This document shows, in pieces, positions 22,771-34,005 of a stretch of DNA of 64,000 bases; within the stretch, counting starts at the first letter, position 1; every line of letters starts with the position of its first letter. Source of the DNA: Bryoerythrophyllum caledonicum (lineage: Eukaryota > Streptophyta > Bryopsida > Pottiales > Pottiaceae). A program made the translations under genes and the position numbers. The notes beneath the pieces were generated by a model. That model did no database searches. It saw only the letters and a program-made list of their open reading frames with translations, and was not told the DNA's origin. Location: positions 20,157,332-20,221,331 of the forward strand of contig OZ020516.1 of the NCBI GenBank assembly GCA_963971425.1. The letters are read 5' to 3'.

Positions 22771-23840
22771 TGAACCTAATGAATGTTGCATTATCGAGGA
22801 TTTGTTATAATCCACAATAATAGATGCCTAAAGGTTGCCAAAAAGTATATATTACTAGAAAAAATGAACAAGAAACGTGTTGTGAATAGCTTGGAGGAAC
22901 TTCATAACATTGCAAGTATCACATAAAAAATCCTCAAATAACAAGTCTAGAATTAGGTACAAAAAGGTGTCTAAAGTTCTCAGATGTTGTCTACTATGAT
23001 TGATTGTTGTCATCTTCTTCAACCTCCCCAATACCTTTTCAAATTTCATAATAATATGAACATCAAAATTTTCAAAATTGCCCATGATGAAAAGGAAAAA
23101 CATTTGAGCATGATGTTGAGCATTAAGTAACCGCACAAAAAGTGATCATCTACATCACCCAAATCCGTGTTGGGGTCAAAATCAACGACGAGACCGTGTG
23201 AGCGACTAGAGAGTGTTTGCGGTGAGCGGTGAGCGGAAAAGAAAGACCTAAAATTAACTCCTTTTTTTAGATATTTTTTTCTTCTAAATTTTGATTTTGA
23301 TAAGTAGATTTTCTAGTTTAGACTATTTAAATTTGGAAAATATATGGACCTATTCCTGTGGAACATTTTACTCTTTCCCCCTTATGACAAATGTAAATGA
23401 TTTTTGAATCATTGGAATTTCAAAGATAAATTGTAAAATTTGGAAAAACACGGGTCCCATTATCCTGGAAAATGTCACAAATTCTCCCTTTTGCAGATAT
23501 AAATGATAATCCTTTTTGTCTCCAGGTTACTCTGTTAGGTGATAAATTGAGGCGGGGTTGTGAAAGTTGGAACAAATGAAACGGGAGACATATACACAAC
23601 GTGACATTTATGATTTGTGAAGTGGGATAAACATTGAATCTATAGATATATGATTCAAAAGAAACATGCAAACATGATACAAGGGAAAAAACAAACACAA
23701 CAATAAACACGCAATTAAACAATTTTGCCCTCACCAAATAAAAGTGCACTTGGGTACAACGGCGGCCATTGCGAACAAAAATGTCAAAATTGCAAAAAAG
23801 AAAGGTTTTCAAAGAAAAAAATTGAGCTTGTGCACCAATA
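22771..23840. other. Spacer between the Helitron and element C
   Basis: AT-rich, no supported gene. A short run of heptamers (GGTGAGC repeated, 23219-23236) resembles the terminal arrays of the MULE family but lacks the GCTATCTTG core, so it may be a worn terminus fragment. Confidence 0.4.
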
Positions 23841-23889
23841 CAGCAACGCTATCTTGTGAGTGGTGAGCAGCGAGCGACAAGTTGTGAGC
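23841..23889 (+). repeat. Type-1 terminal inverted repeat, left end of element C
   Basis: CAGCAACGCTATCTTGTG is followed by worn heptamers (GGTGAGC, AGCGAGC, GACAAGT, TGTGAGC) and ATAAAAAATCC, as at the left end of element D. The subterminal motif CCTATAGCCGTGG lies at 24016-24028. Confidence 0.85.
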
Positions 23890-24657
23890 ATAAAAAATCC
23901 TAAAATTTGGAATTTTTTGTCAACTTTTTGAGAAAAAAGTGAAATCTGAGGTTCTTTCAGCCGATTATCAAGTTTTGGTGGCATTTTTTCAAAAACATCT
24001 AATTTAAGACATTACCCTATAGCCGTGGTAACTTGCGAAACTGGGTGTTTTTCCTTTCTTTCGGCCTTTTAGAGTTCCCTGCTTTAGTGTAAGGGTGTGT
24101 CATTTTGGTTTTTTTTGGAACCCCTACATTTGTAAATTGCCATATTAGTTTACAAAGCAGATATTTACTTAGATTCAAGACAACGTCGTGGTAGAATATC
24201 ATACGAAGCGGACAATTTTGGACAGTACTTGCTGATTTATGATATTGTTGATCTTTGGATACAATGGGTATCACCTAGGTATTAAGTGGATATTTCACTG
24301 GTATTAAACCGGTACCACATTCGGTTTACATGGGTATTAACTTTTAACTACAAATTGCACGGAAATCACCTTCGCATTCTATGCATATCAACGGTACAAA
24401 TGTTTAATTTTTTTTGCACAATATTGGCAGTTTCCATTTCTAATGACTTGGGTATAAAATCGTCCACTTCAAACTGTAGAACATGTTGAGTACGGGAATC
24501 TACTGCTCAGAATAATATAACGAAATATATTAATTGAACTCATGACCATCAACTATAGTCATGAAATCAATGACGGACTGAGCATGTATACATGATGCTT
24601 CACTTGAGCAGCCTAGAAACATAGATACTTCTGATACATACGACTTCAACTCCTTCC

Positions 24658-25312
24658 TCACGCTCGTTTGGTGATGCTAGCAAGCTCGAGAATGCGCATA
24701 ACTTCGTTAAAGCTGTAGCTTGGAGCATGCATGAACAAGTCCTCTTTGTAGTCCATCTTACATAGGTAACGTAAGATGTAATACACATGTTTGCAATACT
24801 TCCATTGCCCCTTCTTTTCCAACGCTTTGGATTGCATCTTCAAAAAATCAAGGCATGAACATCCTAAGAGGTCTGTAAACGTGACGCAATAGGACTTGTC
24901 CTTTCCCGTGTCATTTAAGAGTGATAACGCATCCCCATCCCCAATACGGTATGGCAAACAGGTTCAAGACGTAGCAATTATTCATAAGAGTTGCGCTTAA
25001 CCACTTGTTGCGTTGGTCAATTGTGGGAGCATCTGTTGTTCGACGAATTGTGTAGCCATTCCGAAAGCTGTGGTGAGAATTGGGATTTGCTGGAATGGGG
25101 AAGTGAGAATGCGGAAGAGGCATGTCCATAGACACGTTGAATTGTCTTTGTGGTGAAAGAGCTCCACACTGTTGCAATTGGAAACCTGCTTCCTCCAAAG
25201 CTAAAACCTCATGCACAGTTAAATTTGTGTCAAGTTTCACAGGCCACGATATTGGAATTGTTGGCCAATCCACCACAAATGCTTTCTTCGACCCCTTTTC
25301 ACAGCGGCCTAC
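24658..25312 (-). pseudogene. C-terminal fragment of MULE transposase (SWIM finger)
   Basis: The minus-strand frame matches the last 210 or so residues of the copy B transposase very closely, including G-C-S-C-L-D-F ... Y-C-K-H-V-Y, the SWIM C-x-C ... C-x-H pattern, and the ending R-I-L-E-L-A. The 5' side stops at a join near 25310, where the sequence switches to the ParB exon. A small frame break lies near 24910-24930. Next to it, at 23841, is the type-1 end that normally follows this gene. Confidence 0.85.
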
Positions 25313-25639
25313 ATCGTCTGGTATCCCTTCACAAACTCCGCCTTCAACTTCTCCACGTCGGTCCTCAAAGGAAGTCGCACCTCTGTCATGTGGATCATGC
25401 AGCAAAGGGGAATGAGGAGCTCCTCACTTGAAGGATAAATCGAGCTCCGAAGAAACTCGGAAGTTGTCCCCTTGATGGACTTTCGCAACGCTTGCTTAGT
25501 CGATTCCATTCTTGACTCGGCCTCCAAATCAATCACCAGAGGCTCCACCAGTTGAATTTCTATGTCCATGCCATCACCCATGGACATAGAGCCGTGCTCA
25601 ACTTCTGCCATCTAAAACAAGGTAACGCACAAATTTAGA

Positions 25640-26110
25640 GGGTCACATTTTCACTCTGAAATATTCTGAAATTTGCAAGCAACATGCACACGAGCATCAT
25701 GAACTTAGGTTCCTCACTCTAAGACCTCACCGAATCAAGGCACAAACATATGAAGCATGACCTTGCAACATGAGAAGAAAAAAAAAACCAATAAGGAAAC
25801 ATGAATTGGGCAAGGAGAAAAACAAAAATTCGGAGGACCTACCCTCGGATCCGATGGTCACATTTACACTCACAGAAATTCTGAAATTTTCAAGCAGCAT
25901 GCACGCGAGCATCCTGAGCTTAGGTTCCTCACTCTAAGACCAGTTCAAATCAAGGCACAAACATATGAAGCATGGCCATGCAACATAAGAAGAAATAAAA
26001 AACCAAGAAGGAACCAGGAATTGGGCAAGGAGAAAAACAAAAATTCGGAGGACTGAACCTACCCTCGGATCCGAGGGTCTTATTTACACTCACAGAAATT
26101 ATGAAATTCA
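25640..26110. repeat. Tandem repeat about 200 bp with GGATCC palindrome, copy C intron
   Basis: A unit with ACATGCACACGAGCATC and TCACTCTAAGACC recurs two to three times. The last unit holds the 18-bp perfect palindrome ACCCTCGGATCCGAGGGT at 26061-26078. A near copy lies at about 25849. It corresponds in position to the palindrome intron of the other copies. Confidence 0.8.
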
Positions 26111-27063
26111 AAAGCAGCATGCACACGAGTATTAAATGAGTGCGTATCGACTATTTCTAATGCACCGTTGTGTACAAAAATGACTAACCATAATGATGCA
26201 GTATATCCACATTCTCTAACTCTAGCGCAATATAATGTTTTCAGCGAGATGTAAGTGATTGCCGCACATCCTTGTGCGCTCTCAACCATATAAACGTTAC
26301 CCATGACCGGAAACTCTTGTATAAACAACAATCTAAACCAACACACAAATAGAGGATGGAGATTAGAGTTTCGAACGTGAACGGATCGCAAGCTTCTGCC
26401 ATGTGCAGCTCCTTCCTCGTCCAACGCAGCTCCCTCCATAACTCTCCGACTACCCGCACGCACTGCGCCCTGAACGAGAACCACCAGAAACCACAAAGTA
26501 AAAAATGTGCAACAATATGAAATAGTCGCGAAACACAAGAAGCTCACACGCATATACCGAATTGAAGTTTCTCCACATATGAAAGCACAAGTCCTGCATT
26601 TGCAGTTTTTCACCTTAAACATGTGCCAAAAAAGTCTTCGAATATTCCCTCGGATTTTGAGGTCATCATGACATTTCCAGAACGTCGGCAGATTCTGAGG
26701 ATTTTTGTTCAAGTAAGTTTTTTTGCTTATCGCTCAACCGTTGCAATAACCTACATCCCATCGTGTGTGATTTGCATCGTTGAATTATAATGCATGAAGT
26801 GAATGCATGAAATTATAATGCATCAATTAAATGCATAAAATGCATATATTGGAAGTAGTCTTAAGCAATGTTAATTAATCCTAATATATATAAGATTGCC
26901 ATTATATATAGCGTTTGTTAAGATGGTGTCAAGTTCAATAAGTATTAGTTGAATGACTAGAATTTTGATTCAATGCAAAAGCTAGATGTTTCAGACATAC
27001 ACTACATCGAGATCCAAAGATTTTACTCTGTAGATAAATCCTCACAAACGATGGAATGGTAAT
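26111..27063. other. Intron-like sequence of copy C
   Basis: No exon is supported. A long minus-strand open frame (26080-26712) has no family resemblance and I do not call it. From about 26740 the sequence is AT-rich. Confidence 0.4.
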
Positions 27064-27771
27064 TTAGTGTCGTGCATTGTAACTTATAGTACGATACATA
27101 ATCTCAAACAACTTGCAAGTGGATGCCATGAAACAAACCTGAGTCAATGGGGTCCATCCTAGATTCATCGGTGCTCCAGTGTGCTCGTCCGCGCTTTCAT
27201 AATGGTTCTCTGCTTGAGTATCTGATGTCCGAGAGGGTGAACCATTTATGATCCTTGAGGAGTTTGGTGGATGTCCCCGGCTCTCGGAAGCTTCTGTGGT
27301 CTCCATACTTTCACATTCGAACTCCTTAACTTTTTCGACTGCAACCTTACCCCTTTGCAACGAGCAATCTGAGGCACTGGATGTTTGACATTAACTCACC
27401 ATTTTGGCTTGTAAAGACTCTTCCTCCTCACTATCCTCATGAGAATGCTGAAATGGTTTGGTCACCTACACAACAAAAGAAGAAACAAAGTCATGCAATA
27501 ATACCATTGAATTGAACTAAGTTGTGATATTCAAAATCATTTGGGGAGACCATTCAAGACATACATGAACCCTTGACTGGATTGGGTTAGCTCCTTCGTG
27601 GATACTAGTCAAATCCCTAAATCGCTCTGCCCATTCTAATTCCTCTACTTCCGTGTTTTGAGAAGCTAATAGTGCCCTTTGCTCTCTACGTTTCTTCTGT
27701 GCGCGCACTTGCTTAGGATTTGAAAACTTGGTAGTTCTTCTACTCTGTCTAGCATTCTTAGTCATCCTCAA

Positions 27772-28644
27772 ACAACAAAGCTAAACTGACTCCTTCTCTA
27801 TGCCTAAACATCACTCTCTCACAGAGAAAACCACAAATATAATGACGTTTCTACTATGAAGCAATGTTGACTAAGAATGCCCTTTCTTGTTATCTCTCGT
27901 ACATGGTGGTGATTGTCTTGGCTATATTATTGGATGTTGTCAGCCTTTAATTTGAATCGGAACTACTATCTATTTATGATATGCCCAAAATATTCTTTCC
28001 TCCCGCCATTCTAAACCCGGTATTTTTTGTGTATAGGGTTGGATTATTGAATAACAACAACACGCACATCATAATTAGAATGGGCGATCCTGCAGCTTGA
28101 GGTGGCACATATAGCAATATTCTATTTCGCACCTAAGTTTTGGAAGCACCTCATCGTCGCAAACTCTGGACTATTGACCTACTCTGAGCACCCACATTTG
28201 GCACGGCCTATTCCAAACACCTATTTAAACTAATGTTGTCAGCCTTAACTAAACTTGAAATTAGTTCTAGGTTGTTCCATTACTATAATCTCCCACTGTT
28301 GTCACAAGCCTCTTATCTTTGGGTATTTACTGATAATTTAGCGGAAAACCACTGTACACATCGAATACCAACTGTATGATACACTCCGCCTTAGTTGGAT
28401 CAACCTTTTAAATTTTATTATAAATTTCAAAACGTTTCCAAATTCATTGAGGCGCCGTCAGGGAGCGTGCATGGGCATCTGACAGAAGGCATTAAATAAC
28501 CTCAGCCATTTGTGAGCACGATGCATTTCCATAATTAGACGTCTTCACTCAGATGTTTAATCAAGCAGTTGATTTCGTTCAATATACAACCGCAATCATA
28601 ATCCGCACGCATTTCATATCCTATGTTGTGGAGAGCTCTTGACT
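27772..28644. promoter_or_regulatory. Divergent upstream region of element C
   Basis: Lies between exon I of the ParB-methyltransferase-like gene (minus) and the transposase ATG at 28645 (plus), as in elements B and E. It is longer and diverged from those, so it is placed by position rather than by sequence motifs. Confidence 0.4.
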
Positions 28645-29163
28645 ATGACATCACTCACATCTCAAAATGGTGGTGTTCAGCTTGTCATCTCCGTTGGTGA
28701 AAATGGCACTCTTAATGTCCAGGAGGGTAGTCCTCAGTAGTCGCTTTGGGTTTAGAATTGGAACCGTTCATGTTCAACAAGAGGTGTTTGATAGCTCAGG
28801 AGTATTAGAACATTCTATATACCAAGTGAAAGATCGAGACGATTTAGGCTTTCTATGAAATCTGTGTCGTGGTTCTTTTAAAGTATATGGTGTTAGGGAT
28901 ACTCAAATGTCTGCTAATGCGTCGTGTGCCGTGATGATCCCTCCTACCGATTCCGGTGATACGATACTCGTGCCTGGTTTGGGCACACGGTCTAACCCAA
29001 GCGTGCAACTTCTAAGTGACACAGACAAGGACCTCTCTGATGTGAATTTGGGGGAATCATGGTACACCTTTAAGTCACAAGACTCTACCTGTCCCGATGC
29101 GTCTATCCATACCCCAAGTAGGTCGCACATGTCTCCGTCTCTTTCCTTTAGAAAACCACCTGT

Positions 29164-29168
29164 CCATC
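29164..29168. repeat. 5-bp target-site duplication, left copy
   Basis: CCATC, repeated at 34226-34230. Removing the intervening 5,057 bp plus one copy restores continuity with transposase-like sequence. Confidence 0.7.
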
Positions 29169-29499
29169 TGTTGTACCACGAATTTTCAAAACTTTTTAGT
29201 TAGTCGATTTAGGGGGATTAACTTACATCAAACAGTTAGTGGGAAGGATAGAGATATACCAAGTGTAAATCTTTAGGTAGTATTAGTATAGGAAAAATAA
29301 AGAACAACTAGGAATCGTTAAGATAGTTAAGTAGTGGCCCGAGAACACTTCTTAAAATTAGGCCATTCCAAAGATTCTAGTTCGTAAACACTAGCTCTCG
29401 AGTGGGAAGGCCTACCAAGCCTCCGACCCATGCCAAGATTCGCACCAAACCCGAGTAAACCCAAGGACCGGGTGATACCGTGTTGAAGAGCTCAGGGAG

Positions 29500-30545
29500 G
29501 ACATGGTTGACTTAATACGAGGGAGCTCTAGCCAAGACAACCGAGGGGAGGCTGTGCGCGGACCTTTCCGACAGGCTGTACACGGAAACGCGTGGACCAG
29601 CGCCTACAAGGCCGCAAGGAAGAGCAGGGTGAGGACCTCTCTCAAAGCGGTGTGCGAACCTCTCATAAACAGGGCGCGGATCTCTCACAAGCAGTGTGCG
29701 AACCTCTCTCAAAGCTGTGCGCGGACCTCTCAAGGCGACCAAGGCAAACAAGACGACCAAGGCAAGGGAGAGGAGCATGACCAACTAGCGAGGGAGAGGA
29801 GCAGGATCAGCTAGCGAGGAAGAGGAACGGACCAGCTAGCGAGGAAGAGCAGGGTGCGGAACTCTCTTAAGCAGGGTGCGGACCTCTCCTAAACAGGGTG
29901 CGGACCTCTCACAAGCAGTGTGCGGACCTCTCACAAGTAGTGCGTGGACCTCTCAAGGCGACCAAGGCGAACAAGACGACCAAGGCGAGGGAGAGGAGCA
30001 TGACCTGCTAGTGAGGGAGAGGAGCAGGATCAGTTAGCGAGGAAGAGGAACGGACCAACTAGCGAGGAAGAGCAGGGTGCGGACCTCTCATAAACAGGGT
30101 GCGGACCTCTCATAAACAGGGTGCGGACCTCTCATAAATAGGGTGCGGACCTCTCATAAACAGGGTGCGGACCTCTCACAAGCAGTGCGTGGACCTTTCA
30201 AGGCGACCAAGGCGAACAAGACGACCAAGGCGAGGGAAAGGAGCATGACCTGCTAGCGAGGAAGAGCAGGGTGAGGACCTCTCTCAAAGCGGTGTGCGGA
30301 CCTCTCTCAAAGCGATGCGCGGACCTCTCTCAAAGCTGTGCGCGGACCTCTCAAGGCGACCCAGGCGAACAAGACGACCAAGGCAAGGGAGAGGAGCAGG
30401 ACCAGCTAGCGAGGAAGAGCAGGGTGCGGACCTCTCATAAACAGGGTGTGGACCTCTCAAGGCGACCAAGGCGAACAAGACGACCAAGGCGAGGGAGAGG
30501 AGCAGGATCAACTAGCGAGGAAGAGGAACGGACTAGCTAACAAGA
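29500..30545 (+). repeat. Minisatellite block (GTGCGGACCTCTC units)
   Basis: Roughly 22-bp units with GGTGCGGACCTCTCATAAAC alternate with longer blocks holding AAGGCGACCAAGGCGAACAA and AGCGAGGAAGAG. The higher-order block repeats about three times. Reading frames inside follow from the repeat and are not called. Confidence 0.85.
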
Positions 30546-30597
30546 CCACCAAGACGAGGAAGAAGGGCAGGCAACGATCTTCCAGGCTCGAATTAGC

Positions 30598-31269
30598 ATG
30601 GCTCTGTCTGTGGTAAGAGATATCTCTCCTACTATTCGTAAGGACCCTCTTGAACTCACGGAGCTCCGGGAAGATCTTCTCCACATGGATTGTCTCCCTC
30701 TGCTTGATTTCTGTTGGGGATTTTGTATCGAGTCCACGGTGCAAGAGATGCGACAAGAGCCCTTACCGGAGCCAGAGGGAGATGGTATCCGCGCTTGTCC
30801 CGAAAGGTGGACCATGGGGAGGTGGCAGGAGGTATACGGGTTCCCACGCCAGGGTGCGGGATGGACGAGTTTGAAGAAAGAGGAGTATGCCAAGGGGAGG
30901 TTCGGTCTCAACGATGCCAAGAATGGCTACGCATTGCAAGATTGCTTGGACCCCCGTGCCAAGCGGGTCTTCTCTTTCCTTGTACCTATCTTACACCGTG
31001 AGAGACCCAACCGGGTCACCATCACCCTTGCTAACACGTTGTATGGAGCATACTTGGGGGAGAAGGTAGTCAACTGGGCCATCATTGTGAAGGATGTGGT
31101 ACTAAGGTTGACCAAGAGTGTAGGGAGCACCAGACGTTCTCCCATCTGTCCATTCTTAATCCATCTCTATCACCACTTCAAGGAGACCACCCCGGATGAA
31201 GACGTGGTGTATGGAACCCATCTCATGTTGAGGAAGTTCGAGGGAATTGAGTCGGAGCACGAGCCATGA
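30598..31269 (+). CDS. Unrecognised 223-residue protein of the inserted element
   Basis: The first open frame of the 29169-34225 element begins M-A-L-S-V-V right after the minisatellite, whose block may form its leader. It has mixed composition, with a Trp-rich stretch (R-W-T-M-G-R-W-Q-E-V-Y-G-F) near residue 70 and H-L-Y-H-H-F near the C-terminus. I know of no domain that fits. The mixture of aromatic and charged residues without low complexity argues for a real protein. Lies 212 bp before the next open frame on the same strand. Confidence 0.5.
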   Translation: MALSVVRDISPTIRKDPLELTELREDLLHMDCLPLLDFCWGFCIESTVQEMRQEPLPEPEGDGIRACPERWTMGRWQEVYGFPRQGAGWTSLKKEEYAKGRFGLNDAKNGYALQDCLDPRAKRVFSFLVPILHRERPNRVTITLANTLYGAYLGEKVVNWAIIVKDVVLRLTKSVGSTRRSPICPFLIHLYHHFKETTPDEDVVYGTHLMLRKFEGIESEHEP

Positions 31270-31481
31270 TGAGAGGGAGGGAGCAGCGCATCTCAGTCAG
31301 AAGAGGAGGCACCACCACCTCCCAAGCGACAGAGGCAACACCAAGGTGGAGCTCCTTCCACACGGACCCCCGCAGCTATTCGAGCAGCGGCCACCGGTTG
31401 AGCTCTACTTGGAGGTAAGACTTACATGGCCTCCGAGTTGGTAGAAGCTCTCCGGGGGTATGTGGACGATGTGGAGAGGAC

Positions 31482-32600
31482 ATGGGGCAGGTGAGTAGCT
31501 TGGTGGGCAATCCACCTAGCCATGGATTGGTGGCAGCAGTTAAGGAGAAGATGGGAGGTGCTAGTGACCTCCGCATCATGGAGCAGAAGGTGGACCGGCT
31601 CAACCTCGACATGGCAAAGGTGAGGAGTCGGGCGTTGGAGGCAGAGAAGGGTTGGAAGGAGGCATGTTTCCAAGCCAATGCCTCAGCATCAGCGTTACAA
31701 CATGTGGACGAGGCCTTGCACTTACCAGCGGATGCAGTGTTGAAGGCCAAGATGTTCGATGCCAAGTTGGAGAGAGATGGCCATATCTCCAGCAAGAGGG
31801 TAATCGCTTTCATGGTGGAGCAGACGGTGAAGCTGGAGACAGCTTATGCTAACATGAGAATGTTGGTGAGTAACCTCACCCACATCCTACCCAAGATTGT
31901 GGAGGAAGCTGATGGCGCCGGCAAGGATGACGATTCTGGTTTAGAGGCTGATTCGGAGAGGCAAGACTCGGGTGACCAAGACCTTCCAACGGGGAAGGGT
32001 GTGATTGATCTGGATAGCCCGGTTCTGCTCTTATGGACTCCACTTGTGGGAATCACTGCCTGTCATTCCCCTTCAGATATCACCACACAGGTACAAAGCG
32101 TGAGGAAGGAGCGCACGGGTGCCACGATGGAGCCTCCGCGCACGGCTCTTCCTCGCCAGTTTTTCCTTGGAGACCCCGGTCGCACCACATCGACCGTTGT
32201 CCCTTTGCAGGGTATGTCTCCCTTTAAGAAGACCACTAGTGAGAGTTTAGCTTACTTGCACCTTCCAGTACGGACTGAGGGCAAGTTGGGACACACCTCC
32301 GTTCACGAGGTCTTGATTGGGACTCCGAGCCTGGTACCGGTCCTTCCGGCCCGGTCTGAACCCCACCAGGGCACTACTTCCGTGCTACTCACTCCGAGTG
32401 GCCCGGATGCCTCGTTGACTTTGATGGAGGGCTTGCCTCGGTCATCCGTGGCCGGATCGGCACCCTCTTCATCTGCAGATTTGTTATCCCCTCTTGGGAC
32501 GCTCACGACAGCCGCGGCTCTCCCGACTTCAAGCATGAACGCGAAAAAGCGGAAGAGGAGGGAAGAGAAGAGAAGACTTGGGGAGTTGACCCGGAAGTAG
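31482..32600 (+). CDS. Coiled-coil protein with basic tail, inserted element
   Basis: A 372-residue open frame. Residues about 15-145 show heptad-like Leu/Ala spacing with many Lys and Glu (coiled coil). Residues about 145-170 are acidic. The rest is rich in Ser, Thr and Pro, and the C-terminus is a basic cluster (K-K-R-K-R-R-E-E-K-R-R) that would serve as a nuclear localisation or nucleic-acid-binding tail. Such a layout is seen in structural or accessory proteins of transposable elements, but no family is recognised. Confidence 0.5.
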   Translation: MGQVSSLVGNPPSHGLVAAVKEKMGGASDLRIMEQKVDRLNLDMAKVRSRALEAEKGWKEACFQANASASALQHVDEALHLPADAVLKAKMFDAKLERDGHISSKRVIAFMVEQTVKLETAYANMRMLVSNLTHILPKIVEEADGAGKDDDSGLEADSERQDSGDQDLPTGKGVIDLDSPVLLLWTPLVGITACHSPSDITTQVQSVRKERTGATMEPPRTALPRQFFLGDPGRTTSTVVPLQGMSPFKKTTSESLAYLHLPVRTEGKLGHTSVHEVLIGTPSLVPVLPARSEPHQGTTSVLLTPSGPDASLTLMEGLPRSSVAGSAPSSSADLLSPLGTLTTAAALPTSSMNAKKRKRREEKRRLGELTRK

Positions 32601-33857
32601 GGTCAGAATCTTACTCTCAGACTTGGCCCCGAGTTGAACGTGGATTTGACTTGGTTTTGCCTTTGGATTTGTGTTTAAATGCCTTTGACTTTGTGCATAG
32701 AGTTGGTGGGACGGTGGCTACGCTGTCAAGGGTAGTTAATGCTGCCAGGTTTAGTAGAAGGCATCCTTTGTGTTTGGACGCTTGTGTGTGTTTGCTGTAG
32801 TATAAGTGAGGAGCCTCGGGGCACCTCTCTTCACTGCTTGTTGTATGTATTTGCTTTCAGTTTAATTCTAAACCTACGCTCTCAGAAAACCTTCTATGGT
32901 TGGAGAACTCGGATTCTATATGACTGTGAGTACCATCTCAAGTAGTCCACTCCTCAAGTCTGTGCTAACCTTCTAAGTCATTGTTTCCTTGTTCCATCAA
33001 GTAGATTAGTCCGGGTGGATGGAAATAACAGGTGAGACGGGTAGATGGTTAGCCGGGCGTGACTCTAACTCTGACCCTTGTGATTGTTTCCTTGTTCCAT
33101 CAAGTAGAATAGTCCGGGTGGATGGGAATAACATGTGAGATCACAAGTGTTTAGGGGAGGACTAGGGGGGAGTGACGGGTGAGGAAGGAGTCTGGATATG
33201 TCTTATGTGACCTATCAGCGGCAGGATGTCACTGGTTGTGAGGATGTACTCTAGATTCCGGACACATCAGCCTTTGGTTGGATAGGTTGATCCATAGGAG
33301 TGTGACATTACCTTAGCATTTGTGTTAAGGACGGAGTAGACTGATTTGACCCTAAGGGGCAGTAAGTCCAAAACTATTCTAATAGCTCGGATTATCTTGA
33401 GAGAAGGAAGGAGATCCAACTAACCCCTTTGTGCGGTTCCCCATCGGAGTAATAGGAGGAGGACTTTGTTCATTGAAAAAAAGAAGTAGAGCCGGTTGTC
33501 CCTTGAGGGGATAGCTTTGTGATATTCACCGGATAATACTCCTTTAGCCGATTCTGAGGTAAAGGAAGGACTAATAGCTCGAAGGGTAGGTAGGTAAACC
33601 ACGTACTTGCCCCAGAAGTAGTGTTAGTCCTTAAGGCCCAAGCCTTATTCCCCCTTACGGGAGAAGCCCAGTGAAACCACCACCATCCCAAGTTAGCGAG
33701 TAGTAGTGACTGGAGAGACCGTGAGGAAGAATTGTCGTTACCCATGCAAACACTAAAATCTCTTGGAGTCCATGAACCATCGTTCATGGTGATAAACATT
33801 ATCCGGCTATAAAAAGTACCTGGATGTCTATAGTGTAAAGTCATGCCCGTCCGAACC
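32601..33857. other. 3' non-coding part of the inserted element
   Basis: No open frame is supported. A segment of about 55 bp with TTGTTTCCTTGTTCCATCAA and GTCCGGGTGGATGG occurs twice, near 32980-33035 and 33085-33135. Confidence 0.5.
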
Positions 33858-34005
33858 CAGTGAGGACCGCAGTGAGGACCGCAGTGAGGACTGCAGTGAG
33901 GACCGCAGTGAGGACCGCAGTGAGGACTGTAGTGAGGACCGCAGTGAGGACCGCAGTGAGGACCGCAGTGAGGACTGTAGTGAGGATTGCGGTGAGGATA
34001 CCCCC
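33858..34005 (+). repeat. 12-bp minisatellite (CAGTGAGGACCG)
   Basis: About twelve consecutive 12-bp units with CCG/CTG variants near the 3' end of the inserted element. Confidence 0.92.

Larger units (their letters stand above)
25313..27771 (-). pseudogene. 5' part of ParB-methyltransferase-like gene, copy C (truncated)
   Basis: Exon I (27565-27771) encodes an Arg/Lys-rich start with the F-S-N-P-K-Q motif shared with copies B and E. Exon II-like sequence spans about 27139-27472, with a stop or a small intron near 27390. The ParB exon begins with ATG at 25611 straight after a TTTTAG acceptor and carries I-K-G-T-T-S-E-F and M-T-E-V-R-L-P-L-R, but ends at the chimeric join, before the G-N-H-R box. 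All methyltransferase-like sequence is missing. An exon III equivalent is not identified. Starting the ParB exon with ATG resembles copy A and suggests a second subfamily. Confidence 0.75.

Noticed and set aside
23219-23236. Another terminus of the MULE family
   Set aside because: Heptamers only; the GCTATCTTGTG core is missing and no duplication is seen, so it is noted only as a possible fragment.
26080-26712. 210-codon open frame on the minus strand
   Set aside because: Cys/Phe-rich composition, no family resemblance, and it lies in an intron position of the partner gene in element C.
29500-30545. CRISPR-like array of short direct repeats
   Set aside because: Units vary in length and have no unique spacers; the block is a minisatellite within an inserted eukaryotic element.
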